64,000 nt of DNA from Candidatus Syntrophocurvum alkaliphilum (GCF_009734445.1 NZ_CP046457.1:2164001-2228000), one strand, 5' to 3'; positions 20,746 through 29,566 are shown, numbered from the stretch's first letter. The notes: generated by a model not told the origin, from the letters alone. Program-made: numbers and translations.

Positions 20746-21623
20746 TAGTTTACCCTCCTTCCTTCAACAGAGTTTAGAAAGATGTCTTTTAGGTTTGGTT
20801 TTACTAACTCTGATCTAGGTAAAACATTCTGGAGCGTTGTTAGTTCTTTTTTGCTCCCTTTTAATAAAATATAATTATTATGTTCTTGAGTACGAATAGA
20901 TGCAATTTTTATTGAGGTGCTTTTGAGTAAATCTAAATCGTCATTATTTAATACTATTAGTGATAGCTGTTCTTTAAGGTCATCTACATTGCCATTTAAT
21001 ATAATACTTCCGTTTTTTATAATAGCAGTAGAATCAGAAATCTCTTCTACTTCAGATATTTGATGTGAAGAAAAAACAATAGTTTTACCCTCTGTACTTT
21101 CATCTCTTACAACACTAAGCAACCGCTCTTGCATAACTGGATCAAGTCCTCTAGTAGGTTCATCAAGTATAAAAAGCTTAGCTGGCTTAGCAAAGGTAAT
21201 TATTGTGTATAGCTGTGTTTTCTCTCCATAGGAAAGAGTAGATATTTTTTGTGTTGTTTTTAATGGAAAAAGAGTAAATAACTCATGTGCTTTTTTTATA
21301 TCGAAATTTGGAACTACATTTTTAGCAAAATGAATCATCTGAGCAATAGACATGTTTTCATAAAGGTTCTTATTTTCTGGCATATAACTAATTAAACTAT
21401 TTAAATTATTTCTGTCATTTGCATCATAGTTATAAACATTAACATTACCTTTGTAATCTTTTATTAGGTTTAATAAAATCTTTAAAAAAGTAGTTTTACC
21501 AGCTCCATTTGGCCCTAATAAACTAAAGATACTTCCTTCATTAATAACTAAATTGTTGATTGAGAGGTCAAATTTAGATTTATTGTAGGCTTTAGTTAAG
21601 TTAGTAACTTTAATTGCAGTCAC
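20745..21623 (-). CDS. ABC transporter ATP-binding protein
   Basis: 292 residues. Walker A LLGPNGAGKTTFL at about 34-46, Q-loop in LISYMPENKNLY, signature TLSYGEKTQL (an LSYGE variant of LSGGQ), Walker B KLFILDEPTRGLD and the switch His in VFSSHQ. The C-terminal 80 residues are a long tail without a known motif. Exporter-type ATPase of the CcmA class, translated together with the permease, and three bases from the GntR regulator gene. Confidence 0.92.
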   Translation of the reverse strand: MTAIKVTNLTKAYNKSKFDLSINNLVINEGSIFSLLGPNGAGKTTFLKILLNLIKDYKGNVNVYNYDANDRNNLNSLISYMPENKNLYENMSIAQMIHFAKNVVPNFDIKKAHELFTLFPLKTTQKISTLSYGEKTQLYTIITFAKPAKLFILDEPTRGLDPVMQERLLSVVRDESTEGKTIVFSSHQISEVEEISDSTAIIKNGSIILNGNVDDLKEQLSLIVLNNDDLDLLKSTSIKIASIRTQEHNNYILLKGSKKELTTLQNVLPRSELVKPNLKDIFLNSVEGRRVN

Positions 21624-21625
21624 TG

Positions 21626-22015
21626 TTATTCACCTCCATATATAGTATTAAGGGTTTCATCAATTAGTATTATTATTTCATTTTTGCTTAAATTATAATT
21701 TTTTGCTTTTGTCATTGTTTCTTCTAAATCAAACTTAACTTCTTCTTTAACTCTTTGCTTGAGTTCATCTTTGTCAGGCATTTTTATAAAATTTCCAACA
21801 CCAGGGCGTGAGTATATGAACCCTTCTACCTCTAACTCTCGATAAGCTCTGGCAACTGTATTTGGATTTACCTTTAATTCCTTTGCAAGTTCCCGAATAG
21901 AAGGAACCATTTCATCTTTTTTTAGTAATCCAGCAAGAATACGGCTTTTATAACCACTTACAATTTGCTGATATACTGGTTCCCCTGAATGAAAATCGAG
22001 CTTTAGCCATATCAA
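21626..22015 (-). CDS. GntR-family regulator, YtrA type
   Basis: 129 residues: an N-terminal GntR winged helix (EPVYQQIVSGYKSRILAGLLKKDEMVPSIRELAKELKVNPNTVARAYRELEVEGFIYSRPGVGNF) reported here only by its motifs PSIRELA and NPNTVARAY, and a short alpha-helical tail of about 45 residues. This small form without a large effector domain is typical of YtrA, which represses its own ABC-transporter operon. Start TTG at 22015, after AGGAGGGG; the upstream extension to 22081 would cover the putative operator. Confidence 0.88.
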   Translation of the reverse strand: MIWLKLDFHSGEPVYQQIVSGYKSRILAGLLKKDEMVPSIRELAKELKVNPNTVARAYRELEVEGFIYSRPGVGNFIKMPDKDELKQRVKEEVKFDLEETMTKAKNYNLSKNEIIILIDETLNTIYGGE

Positions 22016-22040
22016 AATACACACCCCTCCTACTGCACTA

Positions 22041-22065
22041 ACTGTAATATCTATATTAATACAGT
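22041..22065. promoter_or_regulatory. Putative GntR/YtrA-type operator
   Basis: Inverted repeat ACTGTA (22041-22046), 13 bases, TACAGT (22060-22065), placed 26 bases upstream of the regulator start on the minus strand. Reported YtrA operators are inverted hexamers (AGTGTA/TACACT) with a 13-base spacer, so form and spacing match with one changed base per half. Predicted to mediate autorepression of the four-gene minus-strand group. Confidence 0.6.
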
Positions 22066-22090
22066 AAAACAAAAAAAGCAATACTGCTTT

Positions 22091-22188
22091 TTAATTTTAA
22101 ATTCTTGATTATTGTTAATGAAAGCCAACGGCTTTCATTTTATAAAAAGGGAAACGAAATTTCCCAATTCAATTAAGAATTAAAAATT
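22091..22188 (+). repeat. Two-hairpin repeat B, copy 1
   Basis: Imperfect terminal inverted repeats (TTAATTTTAAATTCTTGATT on the left; CAATTAAGAATTAAAAATT on the right) enclose two hairpins, GAAAGCC/GGCTTTC and GGGAAA/TTTCCC. A second copy with the same plan but different stem bases is at 26983-27091. Non-coding; lies between the GntR operator and rpmE. Confidence 0.6.
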
Positions 22189-22328
22189 CATAATTGAAAA
22201 TTAATAATCGCAGATTATTTATGACTCCTTGTATTTTAATGGGATTATTGATATAATTTTTTTGCGGTTTATTTATCTAGTTATTATTTATATATAAATA
22301 AACAATTACCTGAAAAGAGGTGAGATAA

Positions 22329-22532
22329 GTGAAAGCCAAAACACATCCAAAGTATATTAAAACTACTGCTAGATGTGCATGTGGCAATGAGTTTGAAACA
22401 GGTTCAACTAAAGAAAACATCAGAGTTGAAATTTGCTCACAATGCCATCCTTTTTATACCGGAAATAAGCAAAGATTAGTTGATACTACTGGAAGAGTTG
22501 ATAAATTCAAGAAAAAGTACGGTTTAAAATAG
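22329..22532 (+). CDS. rpmE: Ribosomal protein L31 (zinc form)
   Basis: 67-residue component of the 50S subunit. The zinc-site cysteines are visible in [10 protein letters not shown] and [11 protein letters not shown], so this is the cysteine-containing, zinc-binding type. Start GTG after GAGGTGA. Own terminator follows. The place downstream of rho (separated here by inserted genes) matches other Firmicutes. Confidence 0.97.
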   Translation: MKAKTHPKYIKTTARCACGNEFETGSTKENIRVEICSQCHPFYTGNKQRLVDTTGRVDKFKKKYGLK

Positions 22533-22536
22533 TTTA

Positions 22537-22564
22537 TAGCAGAGCAAAAGTCTCTGCTATTTTA
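22537..22564 (+). terminator. Terminator after rpmE
   Basis: TAGCAGAG (22537-22544) pairs with CTCTGCTA (22552-22559), followed by TTTTA. Confidence 0.8.
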
Positions 22565-22579
22565 CTTATTATTTAATTT

Positions 22580-22810
22580 TGATTCTGCTGCAAAAAGTAA
22601 CTACAAACAAGCTTAAGGCTGAGCAAACATGTTTATCTAAGTCCTTAAGTAGCAAGGCGTGGTGCATAGATCACAGCTAAGTATAAATAAAAAATCATTA
22701 TAGATAATAAGCGCTAAGCTAAAATGAAGGTAAAGACCGATGAGTGGCGTGATAAACATGTTTGCTCAACCGATTCCATAGTCTAAGTTTAGCTTTTTGC
22801 AGTGGAATCA
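22580..22810 (+). repeat. MITE-like structured repeat A, copy 2 (long form)
   Basis: Same ends and internal inverted repeat as copy 1. It is flanked by ATTTT on both sides (22576-22580 and 22811-22815), a likely target-site duplication. Fills most of the 451-base gap between rpmE and prfA, starting 16 bases after the rpmE terminator. Confidence 0.85.
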
Positions 22811-22983
22811 ATTTTAAATTCTTAATAAATGAAATAGATAAAGAGCATGTAAAAAACCTAACTAAAGTATCCATTAAAAAATGGATTATAATTTCGTGGT
22901 AAATTATATGTTATTACTTAAATATTAAAAAATCTCGGTCTTACAGGAGCTGATTAATTAGTGTTTCAAGGAGGAATTTTTTA

Positions 22984-24051
22984 ATGCTTCAAAAACTAGA
23001 AAGTCTTGAAGAACGGTATGAAGAATTGACCGAGCTTTTAAGTCAACCAGAAGTGATATCAGACCAATCCAAATTTCAAAAATATGCCAAAGCTCATGCG
23101 GACCTTAGTCCAATTGTGACTAGATATAGAGAGTATAGAACAGCTTTAGAACAACTAGAAGAAGCAAAACAAATGCTTAAAGAAGAGTCTGATGCTGAGT
23201 TTAAGGAAATGTTAACTGAGGAGATTACTGATCTTGAAAAGTCGATTCCTGAACTAGAAAATGAACTTAAAATTTTATTATTACCCAAAGATCCTAATGA
23301 CGATAAAAATGTTATCATGGAAATTCGAGCAGGGACAGGTGGAGACGAAGCTGCGTTATTCGGTGCCGATTTATTTAGAATGTATTCCAAATACGCAGAG
23401 TTACAGGGATGGAAAACAGAGATACTTGAGTCACACTACACTGATATTGGGGGAATAAAGGAACTTGTTTTTGTTGTAGAAGGTAATGGTGCTTATAGCA
23501 AACTTAAATATGAATCAGGAGTACATCGTGTACAAAGGGTTCCATCAACTGAATCTGGTGGAAGAATACATACTTCTGCAGCAACTGTAGCAGTATTACC
23601 AGAAGCTGAAGATGTCGAAGTTGATATTGAACAAAATGATTTGAAGATAGATGTATATTGCTCTAGTGGACCAGGTGGACAGTCGGTTAACACGACTCAA
23701 TCTGCGGTGAGAATAACACATTTACCCACTAATTTAGTAGTTACATGTCAGGACGAAAAATCACAGCATAAAAATAAAGCAAAAGCCTTAAGGGTTTTAC
23801 GTGCTAGATTAAAGGAAGTAATTGAACAAGAAAAAAATGCGGAAGTAGCTGGAGAGCGTAAAAGTCAGGTAGGATCGGGAGACAGAAGTGAAAGAATACG
23901 TACTTACAACTTCCCACAGGGTAGGGTAAGTGATCATAGAATTAACCTTACCTTGCATAAACTAGATCATGTTTTAGAAGGAAACTTAGACGAAATCATC
24001 GATGCATTAATATCCTATGACCAATCAGAGAGAATGAAACAGGTAGATTAG
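22984..24051 (+). CDS. prfA: Peptide chain release factor 1
   Basis: Ends translation at UAA and UAG. 355 residues. The GGQ loop is in [13 protein letters not shown] near residue 230, and the codon-reading motif is [10 protein letters not shown] (PST, a PxT form as expected for RF1). RBS AAGGAGGAA. First gene of the conserved prfA-prmC-sua5-mntP-ywlE block. Confidence 0.97.
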   Translation: MLQKLESLEERYEELTELLSQPEVISDQSKFQKYAKAHADLSPIVTRYREYRTALEQLEEAKQMLKEESDAEFKEMLTEEITDLEKSIPELENELKILLLPKDPNDDKNVIMEIRAGTGGDEAALFGADLFRMYSKYAELQGWKTEILESHYTDIGGIKELVFVVEGNGAYSKLKYESGVHRVQRVPSTESGGRIHTSAATVAVLPEAEDVEVDIEQNDLKIDVYCSSGPGGQSVNTTQSAVRITHLPTNLVVTCQDEKSQHKNKAKALRVLRARLKEVIEQEKNAEVAGERKSQVGSGDRSERIRTYNFPQGRVSDHRINLTLHKLDHVLEGNLDEIIDALISYDQSERMKQVD

Positions 24052-24062
24052 GTGTGAATTAG

Positions 24063-24914
24063 ATGAGTAGTAGTTGGAACATTAGACAACTTATAGATTG
24101 GACAACCCGGTATTTTAATGATATGGGTATTGAGGAACCACGCTTAGAAGCTGAGATTCTTTTATCCCATGTGTTACAAAGAAACCGGGTTTATTTGTAT
24201 ACAAATCATGAAGAACCTGTTAACCAACATGAAAGAACTTGCTATAGGGAATATATAAAAAGAAGGGCTAAAGGTGAGCCTGTAGCTTATATTACAGGTG
24301 TAAAAGAGTTTATGTCATTAGATTTTAAAGTTACACCAGATGTATTAATTCCACGTCCAGATACGGAAATATTAGTTGAAAATGTAATAATGCTTGCACA
24401 AAACAATAGTTCCATAAAAAAAATATGTGATGTGGGCACAGGTTCTGGTGCAATAGCTGTGAGCCTGGCTTTTTATCTTGAAGACAAGACTATTTATGCT
24501 TGTGATATTTCTGAAAACGCTATTGAGGTAGCTAAGCAAAATGCTCTAAATAACAATGTTTCTATAGAAACATTTGTGGGTGATTTATTAGAACCGGTTA
24601 AAAATCAAGCTAAATTTCATGTAATTACTGCAAACTTACCCTATATTTCTAAAGAAGAATACTTTAAGTTAGACAAACAAGTTATACAATTTGAGCCTAA
24701 ACTGGCTTTATTAGCTGAAAAAGATGGATTAGAAGCTTATAGGGAGATGCTACCACAAGCATTAAACTTATTAGATGATGGTGGTTATATTTTTATAGAA
24801 ATTGCATCTAATCAGACTGAAAAAGCTTTAGAACTGTTTAAGGGATTTAGTAGTATAGAAATTTTAAAGGATCTACCAGGTAGAGACAGAGTAATAAAAG
24901 CAAGAAAGGAGTAA
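24063..24914 (+). CDS. prmC: Release factor glutamine methyltransferase
   Basis: Methylates the glutamine of the GGQ motif of release factors, here made next door. 283 residues; N-terminal helical domain then a SAM-binding domain with VGTGSGAIAVSLA and IPRPDTEILVE. The catalytic tetrapeptide is NLPY (ITANLPYIS) where most PrmC have NPPY; the Asn and Tyr that hold the glutamine are kept. Its stop codon overlaps the region where the next gene must start. Confidence 0.93.
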   Translation: MSSSWNIRQLIDWTTRYFNDMGIEEPRLEAEILLSHVLQRNRVYLYTNHEEPVNQHERTCYREYIKRRAKGEPVAYITGVKEFMSLDFKVTPDVLIPRPDTEILVENVIMLAQNNSSIKKICDVGTGSGAIAVSLAFYLEDKTIYACDISENAIEVAKQNALNNNVSIETFVGDLLEPVKNQAKFHVITANLPYISKEEYFKLDKQVIQFEPKLALLAEKDGLEAYREMLPQALNLLDDGGYIFIEIASNQTEKALELFKGFSSIEILKDLPGRDRVIKARKE

Positions 24915-25897
24915 TTGCTTTTAAAACACAACATATAAAAATAAACAATTTAAAACCTGAAGAAAAAATAATAGATATCGCTACAAACACTATTAATAAC
25001 GGGGATATAATAGCTTTTCCTACAGAAACAGTTTATGGAGTGGGGGGGCACTGTTTAAATAAGGAAGCTGCCAAAAAGGTTTTTGCTGCGAAAATGCGTC
25101 CTTTAGATAGTCCCTTATTAGTTCATGTAAGTACCATTGAGCAGGTAAATGAACTGGTTAATACTATACCTGAGGCAGCTAAGAAGCTAATGAATGAATT
25201 TTGGCCTGGACCACTTTCGATTATATTGCCATCTAAAGAGACTGTACCACCAGAAGTAACTGGTGGCAAAAAAACAGTTGGCTTAAGGATGCCAGCTCAT
25301 CCTGTTGCTATTGCCCTAATAAACAAAACAGGTCCACTTGCAGCTACAAGTGCAAATTTATCAGGGCGTCCAAGCCCAGTTACTGCAGAACATGTGAAAA
25401 ATGATTTAGAAGGTAGAATTCCCATAATCTTAGATGCAGGACCTACTGGTGTTGGTGTTGAATCAACAATTGTGGATTTAAGCACTTCTGAAACAACTAT
25501 TTTAAGACATGGAGGGATAGATGAAGAAAAGATTAGAGAATGTTTAGAAGCTGAATATATAAATGTGGAAACCCAGGATTCTAGCTATCAAACCTTAATA
25601 AAAATAATTTTAGCTAAAAACATGAATGATTTTTATAAACTGATTGAAAATAATATAAGAAACAAGAAAAAAATAGGTGTTGTGCATAATAATATCATTA
25701 ATACGAATAGTATTAAAAATGTATATAACAATTATCTAATTAACCTTGAAAAAAATACTGGGGAGCTATTTAGTTTGTTACGGGATGCGGAAACAAAAAA
25801 AGTAGAGGTTTTAATATTTGCGCCACTACCTGAAGATAAATTTGGTCTATCCTCAGCTTTAATAGAGCGAATTCGCAAAGCTACATCTAAAGAATAG
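24914..25897 (+). CDS. Sua5-type threonylcarbamoyl-AMP synthase without a canonical start codon
   Basis: Makes threonylcarbamoyl-AMP for the t6A37 tRNA modification. Sequence shows the YrdC/TsaC domain with AFPTETVYGVGG, the KxR motif in FAAKMRP, TSANLSGRP and GVESTIVDLS, then a C-terminal Sua5-like domain (KIGVVHNN to the end). In this frame there is no ATG, GTG, TTG or CTG between a stop at 24881 and the GTG at 25040, which lies after the conserved FPTETVYG. I therefore start it at ATT 24914, overlapping the prmC stop as TAATT; AAAGGAG is just upstream. Alternative: a TTG at 24915 with a single-base frameshift in TTTTAAAA. The usual PGMKYxHYAP linker between the two domains is not found. 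Confidence 0.75.
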   Translation: MAFKTQHIKINNLKPEEKIIDIATNTINNGDIIAFPTETVYGVGGHCLNKEAAKKVFAAKMRPLDSPLLVHVSTIEQVNELVNTIPEAAKKLMNEFWPGPLSIILPSKETVPPEVTGGKKTVGLRMPAHPVAIALINKTGPLAATSANLSGRPSPVTAEHVKNDLEGRIPIILDAGPTGVGVESTIVDLSTSETTILRHGGIDEEKIRECLEAEYINVETQDSSYQTLIKIILAKNMNDFYKLIENNIRNKKKIGVVHNNIINTNSIKNVYNNYLINLEKNTGELFSLLRDAETKKVEVLIFAPLPEDKFGLSSALIERIRKATSKE

Positions 25898-25915
25898 AAG
25901 GAGAACTTCAATATT

Positions 25916-26503
25916 ATGCATGAACAGCTAGTTACTATAATTATAATAGCTGTAATTCTTGGAGCCGATGCCTTTTCTCTTTCCTTGGGCATGGGGCTAA
26001 AAGGTGTTACTAGATCTTATGAGTTTAAATTTGCTGCTATTGTAGCAGCTTTTCATGTTGCAATGCCTTTAATTGGCTTAAACTTAGGTATGGTTGCTGG
26101 GAACCTATTAGGTCAATGGGCTGCTTGGATTGGTGCACTAATTTTAGCTTATATAGGTTTTGACATGTTTCGTAAAGGTTTTAATGAAATTCGACCCCAG
26201 TCCTTTAAGTTTAGTGAAGCAAAATCAATATTAGACGTAGATGTCAAAGATACTAAGAATAATTGGGTTGGTATTTTTATACTAGCTGGCTCCGTTAGTG
26301 TTGATGCTTTAACAGTTGGATTTAGTCTTGGAACTGCACAAATGCCGATAGCTATAACTGTAATAATAATGGGTTTGGTAGCAGGTATTATGACTATTTT
26401 AGGCTTTCGGGGAGCTCGTATATTTAGTAGAATAATAGGGAGTTATGCTCAATTAATTGGTGGAATTATTTTATTAGCATTAGCTGTAATGATGGTTATC
26501 TAA
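25916..26503 (+). CDS. mntP: MntP-like manganese efflux pump
   Basis: 195-residue membrane protein with six predicted helices and the two family Asp residues in membrane segments: GADAFSLSLGMG in helix 1 and SVSVDALTVGFSLG in helix 4, an internal duplication. Members export Mn2+. In B. subtilis the homologous ywlD gene is at the same place, between sua5 (ywlC) and ywlE. Confidence 0.88.
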   Translation: MHEQLVTIIIIAVILGADAFSLSLGMGLKGVTRSYEFKFAAIVAAFHVAMPLIGLNLGMVAGNLLGQWAAWIGALILAYIGFDMFRKGFNEIRPQSFKFSEAKSILDVDVKDTKNNWVGIFILAGSVSVDALTVGFSLGTAQMPIAITVIIMGLVAGIMTILGFRGARIFSRIIGSYAQLIGGIILLALAVMMVI

Positions 26504-26517
26504 AGGGGGGGAGTATT

Positions 26518-26985
26518 ATGAAAACAGTATTATTTGTATGTACTGGGAATACTTGTAGAAGCCCTATGTCTCAAGCCCTCTTTTTAAAGTATCTTAGGCA
26601 GAGTTCGTTAAATTCTAATGACTTTAAGGTGTATTCGGCAGGAATATATGCTATGGATGGTATGCCTGCTTCTGAAGAAGCGATAAAAACACTAGAAAAA
26701 GAAGGAATAGATTTGTCTAATCACCAATCAAGGGTGATAGATGATAAATTAATAAAAAAAGCAGATCTTATTTTAACAATGACAAGAAATCACAAAGAAC
26801 TGCTTATTGATCAATACCCTTATAAAGCCGACTATATATTTACTCTAAGTGATTATTCTCAGGATATTGAAGAAGATGTAGTAGACCCGTTTGGTCAAGA
26901 TAGACAAGCATATTATGAATGTTACTTGCAACTAAAGGGTTTAATACAAAAAACAATAAAAAAACTTATAAATAATAGTTATTAA
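26518..26985 (+). CDS. ywlE: Low-molecular-weight phosphatase, probable protein-arginine phosphatase
   Basis: 155 residues. P-loop CTGNTCRSP (CX5R; Cys at about residue 8, Arg at about 14) and the acid Asp in VDPFGQD. The residue after Asn in the loop is Thr; in YwlE this Thr gives preference for phospho-arginine, whereas tyrosine phosphatases usually have Ile or Val there. The matching arginine kinase McsB is encoded at 47.6 kb in this window. Gene order prfA to rpiB also matches ywlE of B. subtilis. The start ATG follows AAAGGGGGGGAG. Confidence 0.85.
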   Translation: MKTVLFVCTGNTCRSPMSQALFLKYLRQSSLNSNDFKVYSAGIYAMDGMPASEEAIKTLEKEGIDLSNHQSRVIDDKLIKKADLILTMTRNHKELLIDQYPYKADYIFTLSDYSQDIEEDVVDPFGQDRQAYYECYLQLKGLIQKTIKKLINNSY

Positions 26986-27091
26986 TTTTTAATTCTTAAT
27001 TTTTAGATTATGGTTAAGAAAGCAGGGCTTTCTTTTGGTATTAAAATAAAAAGGGAAACTGCGTTACCCTACAATAATTAAGAATTCAAAA
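26983..27091 (+). repeat. Two-hairpin repeat B, copy 2
   Basis: Starts at the ywlE stop codon. Ends TTAATTTTTAATTCTTAATT and AATTAAGAATTCAAAATT are inverted. Two hairpins inside (GAAAGC/GCTTTC and GGGAAAC/GTTACCC) correspond in position to those of copy 1 but differ in sequence. Repeat A copy 3 is inserted directly at its right end. Confidence 0.6.
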
Positions 27092-27092
27092 T

Positions 27093-27321
27093 TGATTCTG
27101 CTGCAAAAAGTAACTACAAAGAACTTAAGGCTGAGCAAACATGTTTATCTAAGTCCTTAAGTAGCAAGGCGTGGTGCATAGATCACGTCTAAGTATAAAT
27201 AAATTTTACTTTAGATAATAAGTGCTAAGCAAAAATGAAGATAAAGACCGATGAGCGGCGTGATAAACATGTTTGCTCAGCCGATTCCATAGCCTAAGTT
27301 TAACTTTTCGCAGTGAAACCA
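27093..27321 (+). repeat. MITE-like structured repeat A, copy 3 (long form)
   Basis: Long form, flanked by AAATT on both sides (27089-27093 and 27322-27326), a likely target-site duplication. The left duplication is also the last bases of repeat B copy 2, so A seems to have landed in the B end. The right end is GTGAAACCA rather than GTGGAATCA. Confidence 0.85.
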
Positions 27322-27361
27322 AAATTTAAAATTCAAAATTAAATAATATTGAGGTGGAAAC

Positions 27362-29068
27362 ATGCTTTTGGTTTTAGGTAGTGATCATGCTGGAGTAGAA
27401 TTAAAAGAGTACCTTATAGGTCTTTTAACAGAAGAGGGCTACGAAATAATTGACTGTGGTACAAACACTACTGATTCAGTTGATTATCCAGATATAGCAG
27501 AAAAAGTTGCACAAGAAGTTTTGGATAAAAACATATTAGGAATACTTATTTGTGGGACAGGCATAGGGATTTCTATAGCTGCTAACAAATTAAATGGCAT
27601 TAGGGCAGCTGCTTGTCATGATATTTATACTGCGCGCTTAAGTAGAGAGCATAATAATGCAAATATTTTAACTGTTGGATCTAGGGTTATTGGTCCAGGT
27701 CTTGCTTGGGAGATAATAAAAACTTTTATAGATACAAAATTTCAAGCAGGGAGACATAAGCTTAGAGTCGAAAAAATACATGCAATAGAAAATAAAATGC
27801 TGAGAGGAGTAGAAAAAGTGGATTACATTGAGAACTATGTAAGGCAAGCTGATCCAGAAATAGCAAATGCTATTAAAAAAGAAGAGCAGCGCCAAAATAC
27901 AAAATTGGAGTTAATTGCATCAGAAAATTTTGTTTCTAGAGCTGTCATGGCAGCTCAAGGTTCTGTGATGACTAATAAATATGCAGAAGGTTACCCAGGT
28001 AAAAGATATTATGGTGGCTGTGAGTATGTTGATGTAGCAGAGGAACTAGCAAGGCAAAGAGTTAAAGAACTGTTTGGAGCTGAACATGCAAATGTTCAAC
28101 CACATTCAGGAGCTCAAGCAAATACCGCAGTTTATTTTGCTGCATTAGATCCTGGAGATACGATTTTAGGAATGAACTTAAGCCATGGTGGACATTTAAC
28201 CCATGGAAGTAAGGTTAATTTATCTGGTAAGTATTTTAACGTATATGATTATGGAGTAAAACCAGATACAGAAATTATTGATTATGATGAATTAAGAGAT
28301 ATAGCCAAAAAAGTAAAGCCTAAAATGATAATAGCTGGGGCAAGTGCATATCCCAGAATCATTGATTTCAAGGTGTTTAAGGAGATTGCAGATGAAGTTG
28401 GAGCCTATCTTTTTGTGGACATGGCTCATATAGCAGGTTTAGTAGCTGCTGGTCTACATCCAAACCCTGTGCCTTATGCTGACTTTGTTACATCGACAAC
28501 GCATAAAACATTACGTGGACCAAGGGGGGGCTTGATACTTTGTAAAGAAGAATGGGCTGCCAAAATAGACAAAGCAGTGTTTCCGGGAATACAGGGTGGT
28601 CCGCTAATGCATGTGATAGCTGCAAAAGCAGTTTGTTTTAAAGAAGCTTTAGACTCATCATTTAAAAACTATCAGCAAACAATAATTGATAATGCCAATC
28701 AGCTAGCAACAAGTCTTATCGAAAATAATCTTAGATTAGTATCTAATGGAACTGATAACCATCTAATGCTTGTTGATGTGCGACCTAAAAACTTAACTGG
28801 AACAGACGCAGAAGAAATCTTAGAAATGATAAACATTACTGCTAATAAAAATGCTATACCATTTGACCCGCAAAAACCAACAGTTACTAGTGGTATTAGG
28901 TTAGGAACACCAGCTGCTACTAGCAGAGGATTTAAGCCAGAGGATATGAAAAAAGTTGCAGAAGCTATTAGCATAGCCCTAAGCAACCCAGATAATCCTG
29001 CAAGAAAGGCTGAAGCACGTGAAATAATTAACATTTTATGTGATAAATATCCCCTTTACCACATATAG
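27362..29068 (+). CDS. In-frame fusion: ribose-5-phosphate isomerase B + serine hydroxymethyltransferase
   Basis: One uninterrupted 568-codon frame. Residues 1-147 are a complete RpiB (sugar isomerase; [12 protein letters not shown] opening, [14 protein letters not shown] with the catalytic Cys, and [11 protein letters not shown] at the usual end). Residues about 153-568 are a complete GlyA (PLP enzyme making glycine and methylene-THF; [22 protein letters not shown] and the PLP lysine in [12 protein letters not shown]). Only about 12 linker residues join them. In related genomes rpiB and glyA are separate neighbours. An internal ribosome binding site and GTG (27818) before the GlyA part are intact, so both a fusion and a free GlyA could be made. 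Confidence 0.85.
   Translation: MLLVLGSDHAGVELKEYLIGLLTEEGYEIIDCGTNTTDSVDYPDIAEKVAQEVLDKNILGILICGTGIGISIAANKLNGIRAAACHDIYTARLSREHNNANILTVGSRVIGPGLAWEIIKTFIDTKFQAGRHKLRVEKIHAIENKMLRGVEKVDYIENYVRQADPEIANAIKKEEQRQNTKLELIASENFVSRAVMAAQGSVMTNKYAEGYPGKRYYGGCEYVDVAEELARQRVKELFGAEHANVQPHSGAQANTAVYFAALDPGDTILGMNLSHGGHLTHGSKVNLSGKYFNVYDYGVKPDTEIIDYDELRDIAKKVKPKMIIAGASAYPRIIDFKVFKEIADEVGAYLFVDMAHIAGLVAAGLHPNPVPYADFVTSTTHKTLRGPRGGLILCKEEWAAKIDKAVFPGIQGGPLMHVIAAKAVCFKEALDSSFKNYQQTIIDNANQLATSLIENNLRLVSNGTDNHLMLVDVRPKNLTGTDAEEILEMINITANKNAIPFDPQKPTVTSGIRLGTPAATSRGFKPEDMKKVAEAISIALSNPDNPARKAEAREIINILCDKYPLYHI
27818..29068 (+). CDS. glyA: Possible independently translated GlyA from internal start
   Basis: GAGGAG (27804-27809) and GTG (27818) are eight bases apart, in frame with the fusion. 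Translation here yields 416 residues starting [15 protein letters not shown], the normal size and N-terminus of serine hydroxymethyltransferase. The site looks like the original glyA start that survived when the rpiB stop codon was lost. Confidence 0.55.
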   Translation: MDYIENYVRQADPEIANAIKKEEQRQNTKLELIASENFVSRAVMAAQGSVMTNKYAEGYPGKRYYGGCEYVDVAEELARQRVKELFGAEHANVQPHSGAQANTAVYFAALDPGDTILGMNLSHGGHLTHGSKVNLSGKYFNVYDYGVKPDTEIIDYDELRDIAKKVKPKMIIAGASAYPRIIDFKVFKEIADEVGAYLFVDMAHIAGLVAAGLHPNPVPYADFVTSTTHKTLRGPRGGLILCKEEWAAKIDKAVFPGIQGGPLMHVIAAKAVCFKEALDSSFKNYQQTIIDNANQLATSLIENNLRLVSNGTDNHLMLVDVRPKNLTGTDAEEILEMINITANKNAIPFDPQKPTVTSGIRLGTPAATSRGFKPEDMKKVAEAISIALSNPDNPARKAEAREIINILCDKYPLYHI

Positions 29069-29086
29069 GTAGAAAGGGGGGTGTTT

Positions 29087-29545
29087 ATGACGAGCATACC
29101 AAGGCCATCTTGGGATGAATACTTTTTACAACTGGCTGACTTGGTAAAAAGCCGCTCAACGTGTCAAAGAAGGCATGTAGGGGCGGTTCTAGTAAGGAAT
29201 GAACGTATTATATCAACTGGCTATAATGGAGCACCAAGAGGCATTGACCACTGTCTCGAGGCTGGATGTTTAAGAAAAGAACTAAATATTCCTTCTGGAC
29301 AAAGATATGAGTTGTGTAGAGGTGTACATGCTGAACAAAATGCAATTATAAATGCGGCTTACTATGGGGTTTCTACAGAAAATACTTATCTTTACTGTAA
29401 TGAGCAACCATGTATTATATGTGCTAGAATGATAATCAATGCTGGAATAATAAGAGTGGTTTACAAAGGTGAATTTAAAGATGAATTAGCATTTAAGTTA
29501 TTACAAGATGCTAATATTACTTTGGCTAAACTTGATTCCTTATAA
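29087..29545 (+). CDS. comEB: dCMP deaminase family protein (ComEB-like)
   Basis: 152 residues. Zinc site HAEQNAI (His and catalytic Glu) and PCIICARM (two Cys) identify a cytidine/deoxycytidylate deaminase. Additional CLEAGCLRKE cysteines are usual in dCMP deaminases. Provides dUMP for thymidylate synthesis, which here would feed ThyX. Start at ATG 29087, after AAAGGGGGG; GTG 29081 is part of that site. Confidence 0.9.
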   Translation: MTSIPRPSWDEYFLQLADLVKSRSTCQRRHVGAVLVRNERIISTGYNGAPRGIDHCLEAGCLRKELNIPSGQRYELCRGVHAEQNAIINAAYYGVSTENTYLYCNEQPCIICARMIINAGIIRVVYKGEFKDELAFKLLQDANITLAKLDSL

Positions 29546-29566
29546 GTAAGTAGGGGAGAAAAAATT

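Noticed and set aside
25040-25897. Sua5 starting at GTG 25040
   Set aside because: This start would remove the conserved FPTETVYG segment, which is needed for the active site.
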